A program made the position numbers and the translations under genes. Under the pieces are notes generated by a model, which worked only from the letters and a program-made list of their open reading frames with translations, searched no databases and was not told the origin of the DNA. A stretch of DNA of 59,730 nucleotides, taken from NCBI RefSeq assembly GCF_004364155.1, contig NZ_SOAZ01000018.1:1-59730 (forward strand), read 5' to 3'. This document shows, piece after piece, positions 8,413-16,354 of the stretch. Each line of letters starts with the position of its first letter. Position 1 is the first letter of the stretch. This DNA is from Fonticella tunisiensis (GTDB taxonomy: Bacteria; Bacillota; Clostridia; Clostridiales; Caloramatoraceae).

Positions 8413-9411
8413 ATGCCCGATGTTTTAACTCACATACTATGCGCTGAGGAAGCGTTACAGGGAATAGCCAAAGATGAATACAAAACGTATATAGATGAAA
8501 ATCAAAGGCTTTTCAACCTTGGAGCCCAGGGCCCAGATATATTTTTCTATCATGACATCATACCGTGGAAAAGGAGGAGACATAATATTCAAAGTATTGG
8601 AAGGCTTCTGCACTCAAAGGAAACAGGAAGGTTTTTTATAGAGGGAATAAAGTACCTTAAAAATCAAAGCTGGGAAAGGTTTAAGGAGCTCTTTATATAT
8701 CTTTCAGGTTTTATGTGCCATTTTGGATTGGACAGTATGGCCCATCCCTATATATATTATCATGGAGGAGTTTACAATAGGGAAAAGACAGAGACAAAGA
8801 TATATAGGTCCTATCATAAAAGGCTCGAAATTATAATCGATACGATACTTTTAAAGGAAAAGAAAGGTATAGACAGCACAGCGCATCCCGTTTATAAAGA
8901 AATAGATGCAGGAGAGAAGCTTCCCGATGCCGTCGTCGATTTTTACAGGTATATTTTAAACAGTATATATAAAAAAACGACCTGTTCCGTCACGATAAAC
9001 GAAGCCTATAACGATATGAAGAGTGCCTTGAAACTGCTGCATGATCCGTATGGAATAAAAAGCTGTATATTTAGGGCCCTTGGCAATTTTTCAAGGGAAG
9101 CTCAGTATATAAACTCCGCAATGTATTCCAATAAAATCGATATGGGATATGATTACATGAATTCCAGGCATATTCCATGGAGCCACCCCTGTGATAAAAA
9201 TGAGGTTTACAATTACAGCTTCTACGACATTTTCAGCAGAGCGGTAAGGGAGAGCAGGGACATGATAAATGCGTCAGTAGAATTCATCGAAGGAAAAATA
9301 GATGTATTTGCATTGAGTAAGTATTTCCCAAATATTTCATATATTTCTGGAAGATCTGCTGAAAAGGACTGCAAGCTTAGATATTACATGCCGATATTTG
9401 AAAGTCGCTAA
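8413..9411 (+). CDS. Zinc-dependent phospholipase C family protein
   Basis: 332 aa, PF00882-like fold. It starts MPDVLTHILCAEEAL and has the family pattern of conserved His/Asp residues: THILCAE, GAQGPDIFFYHD, HFGLDSMAHPYIYYHGG. These correspond to the zinc-binding helices of Clostridium alpha-toxin-like phospholipases, but there is no signal peptide, so this is an intracellular relative with unknown substrate. I chose ATG 8413, which has GGAGGA 7 nt upstream; the longer frame would begin at a TTG inside the RBS. Monocistronic. Confidence 0.8.
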   Translation: MPDVLTHILCAEEALQGIAKDEYKTYIDENQRLFNLGAQGPDIFFYHDIIPWKRRRHNIQSIGRLLHSKETGRFFIEGIKYLKNQSWERFKELFIYLSGFMCHFGLDSMAHPYIYYHGGVYNREKTETKIYRSYHKRLEIIIDTILLKEKKGIDSTAHPVYKEIDAGEKLPDAVVDFYRYILNSIYKKTTCSVTINEAYNDMKSALKLLHDPYGIKSCIFRALGNFSREAQYINSAMYSNKIDMGYDYMNSRHIPWSHPCDKNEVYNYSFYDIFSRAVRESRDMINASVEFIEGKIDVFALSKYFPNISYISGRSAEKDCKLRYYMPIFESR

Positions 9412-9578
9412 TCCTATCAACTGCTCTTATATGGTAAAAAGATTTTATTTCTTCTCTGATTCAGGTTTTATTTAAAGGATATTGCCCCTTTATATAGAAT
9501 AGTATATATGATATTCAGTTGCTCTATTAATTCAAACATTGGAGATTAAGTGAAAGTTTTCATTAAAGGAGGATAAGA

Positions 9579-10520
9579 ATGAGATTAATCGATTTTCACT
9601 GTGACACCATACTTGAACTTATGAAGGATAAGGAAAATCTTCATATTGATAAAAACGACTTTTCAGTTGACATTGAAAAGCTTAAGAAGGGCGGTTCCCT
9701 GGCACAGTTTTTTGCCCTCTATGTGAATTTGAAGGATGTAAAGGATCCTTTAGAGTTTTGCCTTGAAATGGCTGATAAATTTTATCTTGAGCTTGAAAGA
9801 AGCAAGGATGATGTTGCCCTTGCAAGAAATTATGATGAACTTATGGAAAATGACAAAAATGGTAAAATATCAGCCTTTTTAACGGTGGAAGAAGGAGGAG
9901 TTCTTAAGGGAAAAATACATAATCTCAGAAATCTTTACAGGCTCGGGGTGAGGCTTATTACATTAACGTGGAACTTTCCGAACGAAATAGGATATCCGAA
10001 CCACAGGTGGGAACATAGCGATAAGGGACTAACGGAGTTTGGAAAGGAAGTTGTCCATGAGATGAACAGCCTTGGAATGCTTATAGATGTTTCACATCTT
10101 TCGGATGGAGGCTTTTACGATGTTGCAAGGCTTTCCTCAAAGCCATTTATAGCATCCCACTCCAACGCCAGGGCCGTTACAAATCATCCCAGAAACCTTA
10201 CCGATGATATGATTAAAATTCTTGCAGAAAAGGGAGGGGTAACGGGAATTAACTTTGCAGCCCATTTCCTGGGTGAAGGTGAAATAAGCAGGGTAGAGGA
10301 TATGGTGGCCCATATAAAGCATATTAAAAATGTGGGTGGAATAGATGTTATTGCTTTAGGTTCTGACTACGATGGAATAAGCCCTAACCTTGAAATGAAA
10401 AACTATGGGGAAGTGGATAAATTAATTGGTGAACTTCAAAAAAATGGATTTACCGAGGATGAAATCGAAAGGATATTCTATAGAAATGCCCTGAGAGTAA
10501 TAAAGGATACTTTATATTAA
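9579..10520 (+). CDS. Membrane dipeptidase (peptidase M19) family
   Basis: 313-aa zinc amidohydrolase of the renal dipeptidase type. Motifs: DFHCDT at 5-10 (first metal pair), EEGG near 106 (bridging Glu), DVSHLS near 170, ASHSNARAV near 190 and GSDYDGI near 263. Bacterial members hydrolyse dipeptides, including D-amino-acid-containing ones, and are often cytoplasmic, as expected here with no signal peptide. ATG 9579 follows AAAGGAGG. Ends in a perfect 17-bp hairpin shared with the convergent NlpC/P60 gene. Confidence 0.92.
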   Translation: MRLIDFHCDTILELMKDKENLHIDKNDFSVDIEKLKKGGSLAQFFALYVNLKDVKDPLEFCLEMADKFYLELERSKDDVALARNYDELMENDKNGKISAFLTVEEGGVLKGKIHNLRNLYRLGVRLITLTWNFPNEIGYPNHRWEHSDKGLTEFGKEVVHEMNSLGMLIDVSHLSDGGFYDVARLSSKPFIASHSNARAVTNHPRNLTDDMIKILAEKGGVTGINFAAHFLGEGEISRVEDMVAHIKHIKNVGGIDVIALGSDYDGISPNLEMKNYGEVDKLIGELQKNGFTEDEIERIFYRNALRVIKDTLY

Positions 10521-10560
10521 AAGATTTAATGCCCCGACGGGGCATTAAATCTTTTAATAT
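10515..10560. terminator. Bidirectional terminator, perfect 17-bp stem
   Basis: AAAAGATTTAATGCCCC (10519-10535), GAC loop, exact complement at 10539-10555. A/T tails on both sides serve both convergent genes; the stem overlaps both stop codons. Confidence 0.93.
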
Positions 10561-11555
10561 ATTCTCCTTCCTGTACTGAAGAACTTGGGGCTGACAGGGG
10601 CTATTTTAACAACATCACCTGTACGAGGTGCATGAATAAATTGGCCATTTCCAACGTATATTCCAACATGATATGCGGGATTTCCGTAAAACACAAGATC
10701 CCCTGGCAAAAGCTCAGAATAGGATACAGAGGCTCCCTGCTTTGACTGGCCTGAAGCTGTTCTATTTAGTGTAATCCCAAAGTTTGCAAATACGTATTTT
10801 GTGAAACCGGAACAGTCAAATCCTTCAGGTGTGCTTCCTCCATGAACGTAGGGCACCCCAAGAAAGTTTTTAGCATAGGCTACAATGTTGCTGCCGAAGG
10901 TATTTGAAAGAGAACCTCCCCTTGATGGGAGTATTTGTCCAGGTTTTAAAACAGGCTCCTTTGCCTGGTAGGTTTTCAATTCGCTGAGGAGAGAACTTTG
11001 CTGTTCCTTTAACTTCTTAATGTTGGATAATTTGTTCTCAATGTCAACCTTCATTGATAAAAGCCTATTATTCTCCTCAATTAATGTATTCCTTGCGGCA
11101 GCAATCTCCATTTCCTTTTCCTTGAAGTTATCAATGATTTTCCTGTCGTATTCCACAACAGTTTTAATAGTGGATACCCTTGAAATGAAATCGCTAAAGC
11201 TTTCGGCATCTAGAAGCACATATAGGTAGCTGTCGAATCCGTTTACATAAAGGGCCCTTGACCTTTTGTTGAAAAGTTCCTTGGTTTTCTCATACTCCTC
11301 TTTGATTTCTTGAAGTTCCTTTTCCTTCTCCTTTATTCTATCCTCTGAAAGTTTGATTTGCCCGTCTAAATCCTGGATTTGATACATATAATCTTCGATT
11401 TGATTATCGATCCTTGCTAAACTATCTTCTAGATCCTCAATTTCATTTTCTTGTGTTGATCCAGCATTATTTGCGGATGGTTCTGCATAGGCAACTGAAT
11501 TAACTGATAATATCAGTACAATAAGTGGGGCAATAAAGAATTTCTTCTTAATCAT
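10554..11555 (-). CDS. Secreted NlpC/P60 peptidoglycan hydrolase with coiled coil
   Basis: 333 aa. Signal peptide at about 1-24 (MIKKKFF, hydrophobic core, AYA-E cleavage). A long coiled coil follows at about 36-200, like CwlO. The NlpC/P60 domain occupies about 222-333 with catalytic Cys248 in FDCSGF and His296 in YHVGIYVG; His308 follows in FIHAP. It is expected to cleave the D-Glu to diaminopimelate bond in peptide stems during wall growth. The coiled coil in CwlO-type enzymes is the contact for FtsEX-type control; that is known for homologues, not shown here. Start ATG 11555 follows AAAGGAGGTGG. Confidence 0.92.
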   Translation of the reverse strand: MIKKKFFIAPLIVLILSVNSVAYAEPSANNAGSTQENEIEDLEDSLARIDNQIEDYMYQIQDLDGQIKLSEDRIKEKEKELQEIKEEYEKTKELFNKRSRALYVNGFDSYLYVLLDAESFSDFISRVSTIKTVVEYDRKIIDNFKEKEMEIAAARNTLIEENNRLLSMKVDIENKLSNIKKLKEQQSSLLSELKTYQAKEPVLKPGQILPSRGGSLSNTFGSNIVAYAKNFLGVPYVHGGSTPEGFDCSGFTKYVFANFGITLNRTASGQSKQGASVSYSELLPGDLVFYGNPAYHVGIYVGNGQFIHAPRTGDVVKIAPVSPKFFSTGRRIY

Positions 11556-11579
11556 GCTTCCACCTCCTTTATATTTGTT

Positions 11580-11755
11580 TATAAATTTAACTTGTTGTGC
11601 TAGTTAAGTGGCTGAGGGTCGATAAAAAATATATGAAATTCACATTTTCAAATCCCGAGCCTTAGAACTTCTTTGCTGAGCGTACTGGTGAATGAAATAT
11701 ATTTTTTATCGCAGCGTCGATCTGTAAATTTATCTAGCCTAACAAGTAAATTTAT
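11580..11755. repeat. Full-length palindromic MITE-like repeat (locus 2, reference copy)
   Basis: About 176 bp. Outer inverted repeats: AACTTGTTGTGCTAG on the left, CTAGCCTAACAAGT on the right, extending into TATAAATTT / AAATTTATA. Inner inverted pair: GATAAAAAATATATGAAATT / GAATGAAATATATTTTTTATC. The core contains AAATCCCGAGCCTTAGAACTT. Its reverse complement aligns along its whole length with the copy at 38525-38698. Sits upstream of the NlpC/P60 gene. Confidence 0.9.
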
Positions 11756-11756
11756 A

Positions 11757-12095
11757 GCTTAAGTAAAAACTATAACCTTCGATATATTTTACATTTGTAG
11801 GAATAATTAAATAAAACCACCTTTTATATTATAGCATATAAAAAAGGATATATATATAATTTATTACATAAAAAGGAAAAATATGAAGGACAAGTTTCCT
11901 TAAAATACTTCTGCTGTAAATAAATATACATTGAAATTTGGATTTTTCAAATGCCTTCACTGCAGACTGTGAAATGGAAAATTTGCGAAGTGTGCAGAGG
12001 GACTTGCAGGAAATGAAAGCAGCTTTATAGAAGGATATGGGATAAAATAATTGAAAAAACGTAGTGGGAAGTAGTATTAAAATATAGAACAAAGA
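11757..12095. other. Intergenic region, nothing recognised
   Basis: AT-rich stretch between the repeat and the SOD gene. Short frames occur but none has an RBS or a recognisable product. A decayed gene cannot be excluded. Confidence 0.4.
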
Positions 12096-12122
12096 AGAAA
12101 AGCCCCATGGAGGGCTCCTTTT
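12096..12122 (-). terminator. Terminator of the SOD gene
   Basis: On the minus strand GAGCCCTCCATGGGGCTTTT forms a short GC-rich stem with a T-run directly downstream of the SOD stop codon. Confidence 0.75.
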
Positions 12123-12144
12123 CATGCTTATGGTGGAATAAAAT

Positions 12145-12708
12145 TTATTTTATAACCCCGCAGGCAAGCCTTTTTCCTGCATTCCCTGCAGGCTGTGACC
12201 TGTAATCATCGGGACTTTGATGAATTATTACTGATTTACCTATGATATCGGATACTTTAAATTTATTTGTAAAGAAGCACATCCTTGCATATCCATTGTT
12301 TGAAAAAAGTACAGGGAAATCACCGGCATGATTGCCATGGGGCTGGTTTGTAGGGTTCCAATGTTCTCCTGCAGCCTGGAATGGATTGTCCGGATCGCCT
12401 ATGAGACAGCTTCCGTTTTCATGTATATGAAATCCATGGGGGCCTATGGGTGGGTTTTTGCCGTCCGCTGGCTTGTACTTAGGAAGACCGTTTACTTCAA
12501 CCCTTACTTCGGTGCCGCCAGGTACATCTGTGAAGGTCACTGTTCCTCTTATCTCCGGAGCCAGAGGGCCGCCTATTATGTCTGCCTTTGCTGTTTTTCT
12601 GTTGATTTCACTCCTATAAGCATTTTTATTTGCAAAGTTAATGGCTTCGCCCATCCTGTACTTTTCTTGAACTTCATCATATGAATTCAGGGAGTTTTCA
12701 AAATACAT
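12145..12708 (-). CDS. sodC: Cu/Zn superoxide dismutase
   Basis: 187 aa, dismutates superoxide to O2 and H2O2. All metal ligands are present: the two Cu histidines in FHIHENG, the bridging His in GEHWNP, Zn ligands in QPHG and NHAGDFP (His and Asp), and the last Cu His in VIIHQSPDD. The disulfide pair (Cys in NGSC and ACGVI) and the catalytic Arg in KRLACGVI are also there. I chose ATG 12708 (MYFENSLNS) because GGAGGATT precedes it; the longer frame starts upstream of the RBS. No signal peptide, whereas most bacterial SodC proteins are exported, so it appears cytoplasmic. The N-terminal 50 residues are family-unrelated. Confidence 0.92.
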   Translation of the reverse strand: MYFENSLNSYDEVQEKYRMGEAINFANKNAYRSEINRKTAKADIIGGPLAPEIRGTVTFTDVPGGTEVRVEVNGLPKYKPADGKNPPIGPHGFHIHENGSCLIGDPDNPFQAAGEHWNPTNQPHGNHAGDFPVLFSNNGYARMCFFTNKFKVSDIIGKSVIIHQSPDDYRSQPAGNAGKRLACGVIK

Positions 12709-12884
12709 CAATAATCCTCCTTTAAAGGGCTTATGATAAACAGTATACATTATATTATGTAACTGAACCTATGGTTGTTAGTGAATTTTGGTATAAAAGA
12801 TAAAATATTAGGTAATTATATAATAATAAATTAAAGCCGAAAGGGTTAACTTTCAGCTTTAATTTACAATTACTATCCTTTGTA

Positions 12885-13091
12885 TTATTGTTGTTTATAT
12901 TGGGGTTCCTGCTGTTCAATGTACTGCTGTCTTTGCTGTAAAGTCTGCAGTACACTATCAAGCTGCTGAGCTATTTGCTGAAACTGCTTCTTGGCCTGTT
13001 TATCCTGAGTTTCAAGAGCAAAGGTCTTCATAGTAGCTGCAGCACTTTGAATTCCTGCAATAGCCTGCTGCATCTGAGTTCCTACTGTCAT
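12885..13091 (-). CDS. DUF1657 protein, second copy
   Basis: 68-aa Gln-rich helical protein beginning MTVGTQMQQAIAGIQSAA and ending EPQYKQQ. It is a paralogue of the product at 15862-16068; the two share the MTVG start and the EEPQYK ending. DUF1657 proteins accompany spoVA2mob-type operons in spore formers; function is unknown. I chose ATG 13091, with AGGAGGTG 6 nt upstream; a longer frame from an upstream GTG would lie within the RBS. Last gene of the spoVA cluster. Confidence 0.85.
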   Translation of the reverse strand: MTVGTQMQQAIAGIQSAAATMKTFALETQDKQAKKQFQQIAQQLDSVLQTLQQRQQYIEQQEPQYKQQ

Positions 13092-13120
13092 ATTTATCAC
13101 CTCCTTTTAAAATCTTACTA

Positions 13121-13474
13121 TTAGCCCTTTGATTTAAATATAAGAGAAGCTAAAAATCCAAATACTATTGCTGCAGAAATACCAGAACTCGTAATTTCGA
13201 ATATACCTGTAAGTGCACCAATGATACCATTTTGCTGTGATTCAAGTATTGCCCCCTTTAGAAGTGAATTCCCAAAACTGCTTATGGGTACTGAAGCACC
13301 TGCACCGGCAAATTTCACCAATGGGTCATATAACCCCAAACCTCCAAGAACCGCACCTGCTACTACAAGTGTACACATAGTATGTGCCGGGGTAAGCCTA
13401 AACACATCCATTAAGATCTGTCCTATAACGCATATTCCTCCCCCAACTATAAATGCCCAAATGAACTTTTCCAT
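13121..13474 (-). CDS. spoVAE: Stage V sporulation protein AE (SpoVAEb)
   Basis: 117-aa membrane protein with about three to four hydrophobic helices and the SpoVAE pattern (GGGICVIGQILMD, GAGASVPISSFGNSL, KGAI). It is part of the inner-membrane channel that moves Ca-dipicolinic acid into the forespore and releases it at germination. Start ATG 13474 follows GGGGTGAT. Located 17 bp downstream of spoVAD, clearly in one operon. Expected to be transcribed in the forespore under sigma-G; I did not find a convincing sigma-G promoter. Confidence 0.93.
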   Translation of the reverse strand: MEKFIWAFIVGGGICVIGQILMDVFRLTPAHTMCTLVVAGAVLGGLGLYDPLVKFAGAGASVPISSFGNSLLKGAILESQQNGIIGALTGIFEITSSGISAAIVFGFLASLIFKSKG

Positions 13475-13491
13475 ATTATTATCACCCCTTC

Positions 13492-14493
13492 TTACATTTC
13501 TATTGAAACTGCATGTGCAATACAGGGTATACTTTCCTTTTGTTGATATGAAAGTGGAGACATTAAGGCTCCCGTTGCAACAATTAAAATTCTTTTTAAT
13601 TCACCTTTTTTCATGCGGTTTAGGAAGTGGCCATAGGCTACCACGGCCGAGCATGCGCATCCGCTGGCACCTGCAAAAACAGGCTGCTTTTCACTATATA
13701 TGAGAAGTCCGCAATCGGTAAATTTTTCAGGTGGAATTTTTACACCATGTTTGGCAAGCAAATCACTGGCTATTCTATGGCCAACCCTTCCAAGATCGCC
13801 GGTGGCAATGATGTCATAATAGGATGCATCTATATCCAAATCCCTGAAATGTGCTTCAATGGTATCAACTGCAGCGGGGGCCATAGCCCCTCCCATGTTA
13901 AATGGATCTGAAATTCCCATGTCCACAACCCTTCCTATTGTAGCCGCTGTAACCCTTGGACCTTCGCCCTGACTTGCAACCAGTGCTGCACCGGCACCAG
14001 TTACTGTCCACTGGGCAGTGGGAGGCTTTTGAGCTCCATACTCAGTTGGATATCTAAACTGTTTTTCGGCCGCTGCATTATGGCTTGATGCCCCTGCCAG
14101 TGCGTAGTTTGCTGATTTGCTATCAACAATCATGGAGGCAAGCGCCAGGCCTTCCATAGAACTTGAACAGGCGCCAAATATACCAAGATAGGGTATTCCG
14201 AGTGTACGGGCTGCAAAACTGCTTGATATAATTTGATTCATTAAGTCTCCACTTATATAAAACTGGATATCTTCTTTTTTCATATTTGCTTTGTTAATGG
14301 CTATTTCGCATGCCTGCTCCAGCAGTTTTTTTTCAGCCTTTTCAAAGCTATCCTGACCAAGCATTATATCTTCGTGAAGTATATCAAAATCTCCTGCTAA
14401 AGGACCCTGTGCTTCAAATGGGCCTACGACTGTAGCCGATGAAATTATGACTGGTTTAGAATTAAATATCCATGATTGATGACCCTTAAGCAT
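13492..14493 (-). CDS. spoVAD: Stage V sporulation protein AD
   Basis: 333-aa thiolase-fold protein without membrane segments. SpoVAD of Bacillus binds dipicolinic acid directly and is the soluble part of the SpoVA channel. Recognised by GACSSSMEGLALASM near 107, GASSHNAAAEKQFRYP and GDLGRVGH. The cysteine in GACSS corresponds to the thiolase active-site position. Its ATG follows the stop codon of spoVAC directly (TAAATG), indicating translational coupling. Length is standard. Confidence 0.95.
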   Translation of the reverse strand: MLKGHQSWIFNSKPVIISSATVVGPFEAQGPLAGDFDILHEDIMLGQDSFEKAEKKLLEQACEIAINKANMKKEDIQFYISGDLMNQIISSSFAARTLGIPYLGIFGACSSSMEGLALASMIVDSKSANYALAGASSHNAAAEKQFRYPTEYGAQKPPTAQWTVTGAGAALVASQGEGPRVTAATIGRVVDMGISDPFNMGGAMAPAAVDTIEAHFRDLDIDASYYDIIATGDLGRVGHRIASDLLAKHGVKIPPEKFTDCGLLIYSEKQPVFAGASGCACSAVVAYGHFLNRMKKGELKRILIVATGALMSPLSYQQKESIPCIAHAVSIEM

Positions 14494-14973
14494 TTACATC
14501 CCACCTAACCATTTAATAGTAATTTTTATAATAGCAACAATAAAGGCGGAGACTACCCCGTAGACTATTACAGGGCCGGCTATTTTAAACATATTACCTC
14601 CGACTCCTAATACATATCCTTCACTTCTATGCTCAATGGCAGCCGATGATATGGTATTGGCAAATCCTGTAACAGGAACAGCCGTTCCTGCACCGCCCCA
14701 TTGTGCAATATGATCAAACACTCCCAAACCTGTAAGTAGTATGGAAATTATAATTAAAACTGCCGTACTGGGGTTTCCAGCCGTTTCTTGAGTGAATTTA
14801 AAATACTTCATAAATATCCATTGAAGTCCCTGTCCTATAGTGCATATAATACCTCCAACCAGAAATGCCCTTACACAATTTTGAAAAACTGGACGCTTAG
14901 GTTCCCTTATCTTTGCAAATGTCTGATATTCCTGTTGAACAGGAGTTAGTTTTTTGTTTTTCTTACTTGACAT
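14494..14973 (-). CDS. spoVAC: Stage V sporulation protein AC
   Basis: 159-aa membrane protein. A charged N-terminal tail (MSSKKNKKLTPVQQEY) is followed by four to five hydrophobic helices with the family motifs FLVGGIICTIGQ and GGAGTAVPVTGFANTI. SpoVAC of B. subtilis acts as a mechanosensitive channel for Ca-DPA. Start ATG 14973 follows AAGGTGAT. Lies 13 bp downstream of the DUF421 gene and abuts spoVAD. Confidence 0.94.
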   Translation of the reverse strand: MSSKKNKKLTPVQQEYQTFAKIREPKRPVFQNCVRAFLVGGIICTIGQGLQWIFMKYFKFTQETAGNPSTAVLIIISILLTGLGVFDHIAQWGGAGTAVPVTGFANTISSAAIEHRSEGYVLGVGGNMFKIAGPVIVYGVVSAFIVAIIKITIKWLGGM

Positions 14974-14986
14974 TTATAATCACCTT

Positions 14987-15847
14987 CTAGCGTAGTAAGT
15001 AGGGTTTTAGTTTATCCATAACTTTTTTAAGCTTATCTGCATCCTTTGAAAACATAGACTTTAAATTGCGATCCTCCGTTTCCAATGCAAACGATAGAAG
15101 ATCCGCCTGGCTCTTTTCCAAATTAGCATAAAGCAGCTCTTTGACCTTGGGCTGAGGAACCTGTAAGGTGTCGTCAAAAAGATCAACGTATAAATCTCCT
15201 GATGAATCAACCTGCCCTATGAAAACATTGTCAAGTGAAACTCCCATTTTTTGCAGCTCAGTATCAAGCCAATTCCTGTTTAACCCCATATTTGACAGCG
15301 ATTCATCAAGTATGTTCCCATCGAGTATTACAGTTTGAGGTTCAGACTTAGGATCGACCTTTCTCTGAAGATCATGGGCAGTTATTGGTTTTCTGTCAGA
15401 CTTCAATAAAACGTTTATCTCTCCGGTTGATTCCATGACTGCAAACTCAACATCGCCCAGATTAAATACATTTTTAGAGCGCAGCTCCCTTAAAAGTTCC
15501 TCCCCTGTTAACCTCACCTGAATTAAATTTTCCTCCATTACTTTACCATCTTTGATTAAAACGGTTTCTTTGCCATTTATTAAGTCGTGTATCCATTTGC
15601 TCTTGATGGATAAATAATCTAATGCTATCGTATATAAAGTCCATACGCCAAGAGCAATAAATCCCAAGATTGGATTTATAATTATATTTGTTGATATCAA
15701 GGCAACAATAAAGGCAATTACCATATAGTTAACAAATTTGAAAGGAGTCATCCTTGAAGGGCTGACTTTACCTAAAATTCTGATTAATAGAACGGTTAGA
15801 AAAAACAATATGGATGATCGCAGCAATATCATAATCCAATTTGGCAT
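14987..15847 (-). CDS. DUF421 (YetF-like) membrane protein of the spoVA cluster
   Basis: 286 aa. Three membrane helices at about 5-90 (LLRSSILFFLTVLLIRILGK) are followed by the cytoplasmic YetF domain (about 90-230: VLIKDGKVMEENL, FNLGDVEFAVMESTGEINVL). A helical C-terminal extension ends near LKPYLLR. DUF421 proteins occur in spoVA2mob operons, where the equivalent genes are linked to extreme spore heat resistance; the biochemical role is unknown. Start ATG 15847 follows GAGGGGAT. A second DUF421 gene at 16355-17080 is shorter and divergent. Confidence 0.88.
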   Translation of the reverse strand: MPNWIMILLRSSILFFLTVLLIRILGKVSPSRMTPFKFVNYMVIAFIVALISTNIIINPILGFIALGVWTLYTIALDYLSIKSKWIHDLINGKETVLIKDGKVMEENLIQVRLTGEELLRELRSKNVFNLGDVEFAVMESTGEINVLLKSDRKPITAHDLQRKVDPKSEPQTVILDGNILDESLSNMGLNRNWLDTELQKMGVSLDNVFIGQVDSSGDLYVDLFDDTLQVPQPKVKELLYANLEKSQADLLSFALETEDRNLKSMFSKDADKLKKVMDKLKPYLLR

Positions 15848-15861
15848 TCATATCCCCTCGC

Positions 15862-16068
15862 TTAGAAACCCTTATATTGAGGTTCCTCATATTCTAATGT
15901 TTTCATTCTCAATTCTAAATCGCTTATAACTTTTGCAGTTGTCTGAAGAGCTTCTTCAAAGGTCCTTCTTTCATCTTCATTCCTACCTTGTATTGAATAA
16001 ATTCTTAATGTGCTTTCTATTCCCTTTAAATTTGCTAAAGTTTGCTTAACTTTTGAACCAACCGTCAT
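15862..16068 (-). CDS. DUF1657 protein, first copy
   Basis: 68 aa, starting MTVGSKVKQTLANLKGIEST and ending YEEPQYKGF. Mostly helical and amphipathic, paralogous to 12885-13091. I chose the second ATG (16068), preceded by GGAGGATG, by analogy with the paralogue; the alternative ATG at 16077 lies within the RBS region. It is 14 bp upstream of the DUF421 gene. Confidence 0.83.
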   Translation of the reverse strand: MTVGSKVKQTLANLKGIESTLRIYSIQGRNEDERRTFEEALQTTAKVISDLELRMKTLEYEEPQYKGF

Positions 16069-16173
16069 AAATACCATCCTCCTGATTTAGTGTCACTGAA
16101 ATTATTTTTATCAAATTTATTAAAAATATTATTTCTTTATTTACCATTGATTGAAAATATTGACAGATTGTCT

Positions 16174-16266
16174 TTATATTCTTTTATTTTTATGTAGAAA
16201 ATATAAAACAACAAATCCAATAATAATAAATGCAAATGTTAAAATGGCTTTAATCCACAATTCCAT
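16174..16266 (-). CDS. 30-aa single-span membrane peptide, first gene of the spoVA cluster
   Basis: A reading frame of 30 codons: MELWIKAILTFAFIIIGFVV followed by LYFLHKNKRI. It is one hydrophobic helix with a basic C-terminal tail. It has an AGGAGGAATT ribosome binding site at ideal spacing before ATG 16266. It lies upstream of the DUF1657 gene in the same orientation and is separated from it by about 105 bp. No family is recognised. The very good RBS and the clean membrane-helix composition argue that it is translated. Confidence 0.6.
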   Translation of the reverse strand: MELWIKAILTFAFIIIGFVVLYFLHKNKRI

Positions 16267-16354
16267 TACAATTCCTCCTGTATAATTTTTGATAGATTGC
16301 TTCACATTATTATTATTAAGCAAATAAAATACTATATACGAAAGAGTGAAAATT

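Noticed and set aside
11829-12125. 98-aa minus-strand frame downstream of the SOD gene
   Set aside because: No RBS, overlaps the SOD terminator, composition that of AT-rich spacer.
12328-12684. 118-aa plus-strand frame
   Set aside because: Antisense to the Cu/Zn SOD, whose ligands are all conserved.
16267-16354. Sigma-G promoters between the divergent DUF421 gene and the spoVA cluster
   Set aside because: GTATA and CATTATT occur but at 20-bp spacing, too long for a confident call on either strand.
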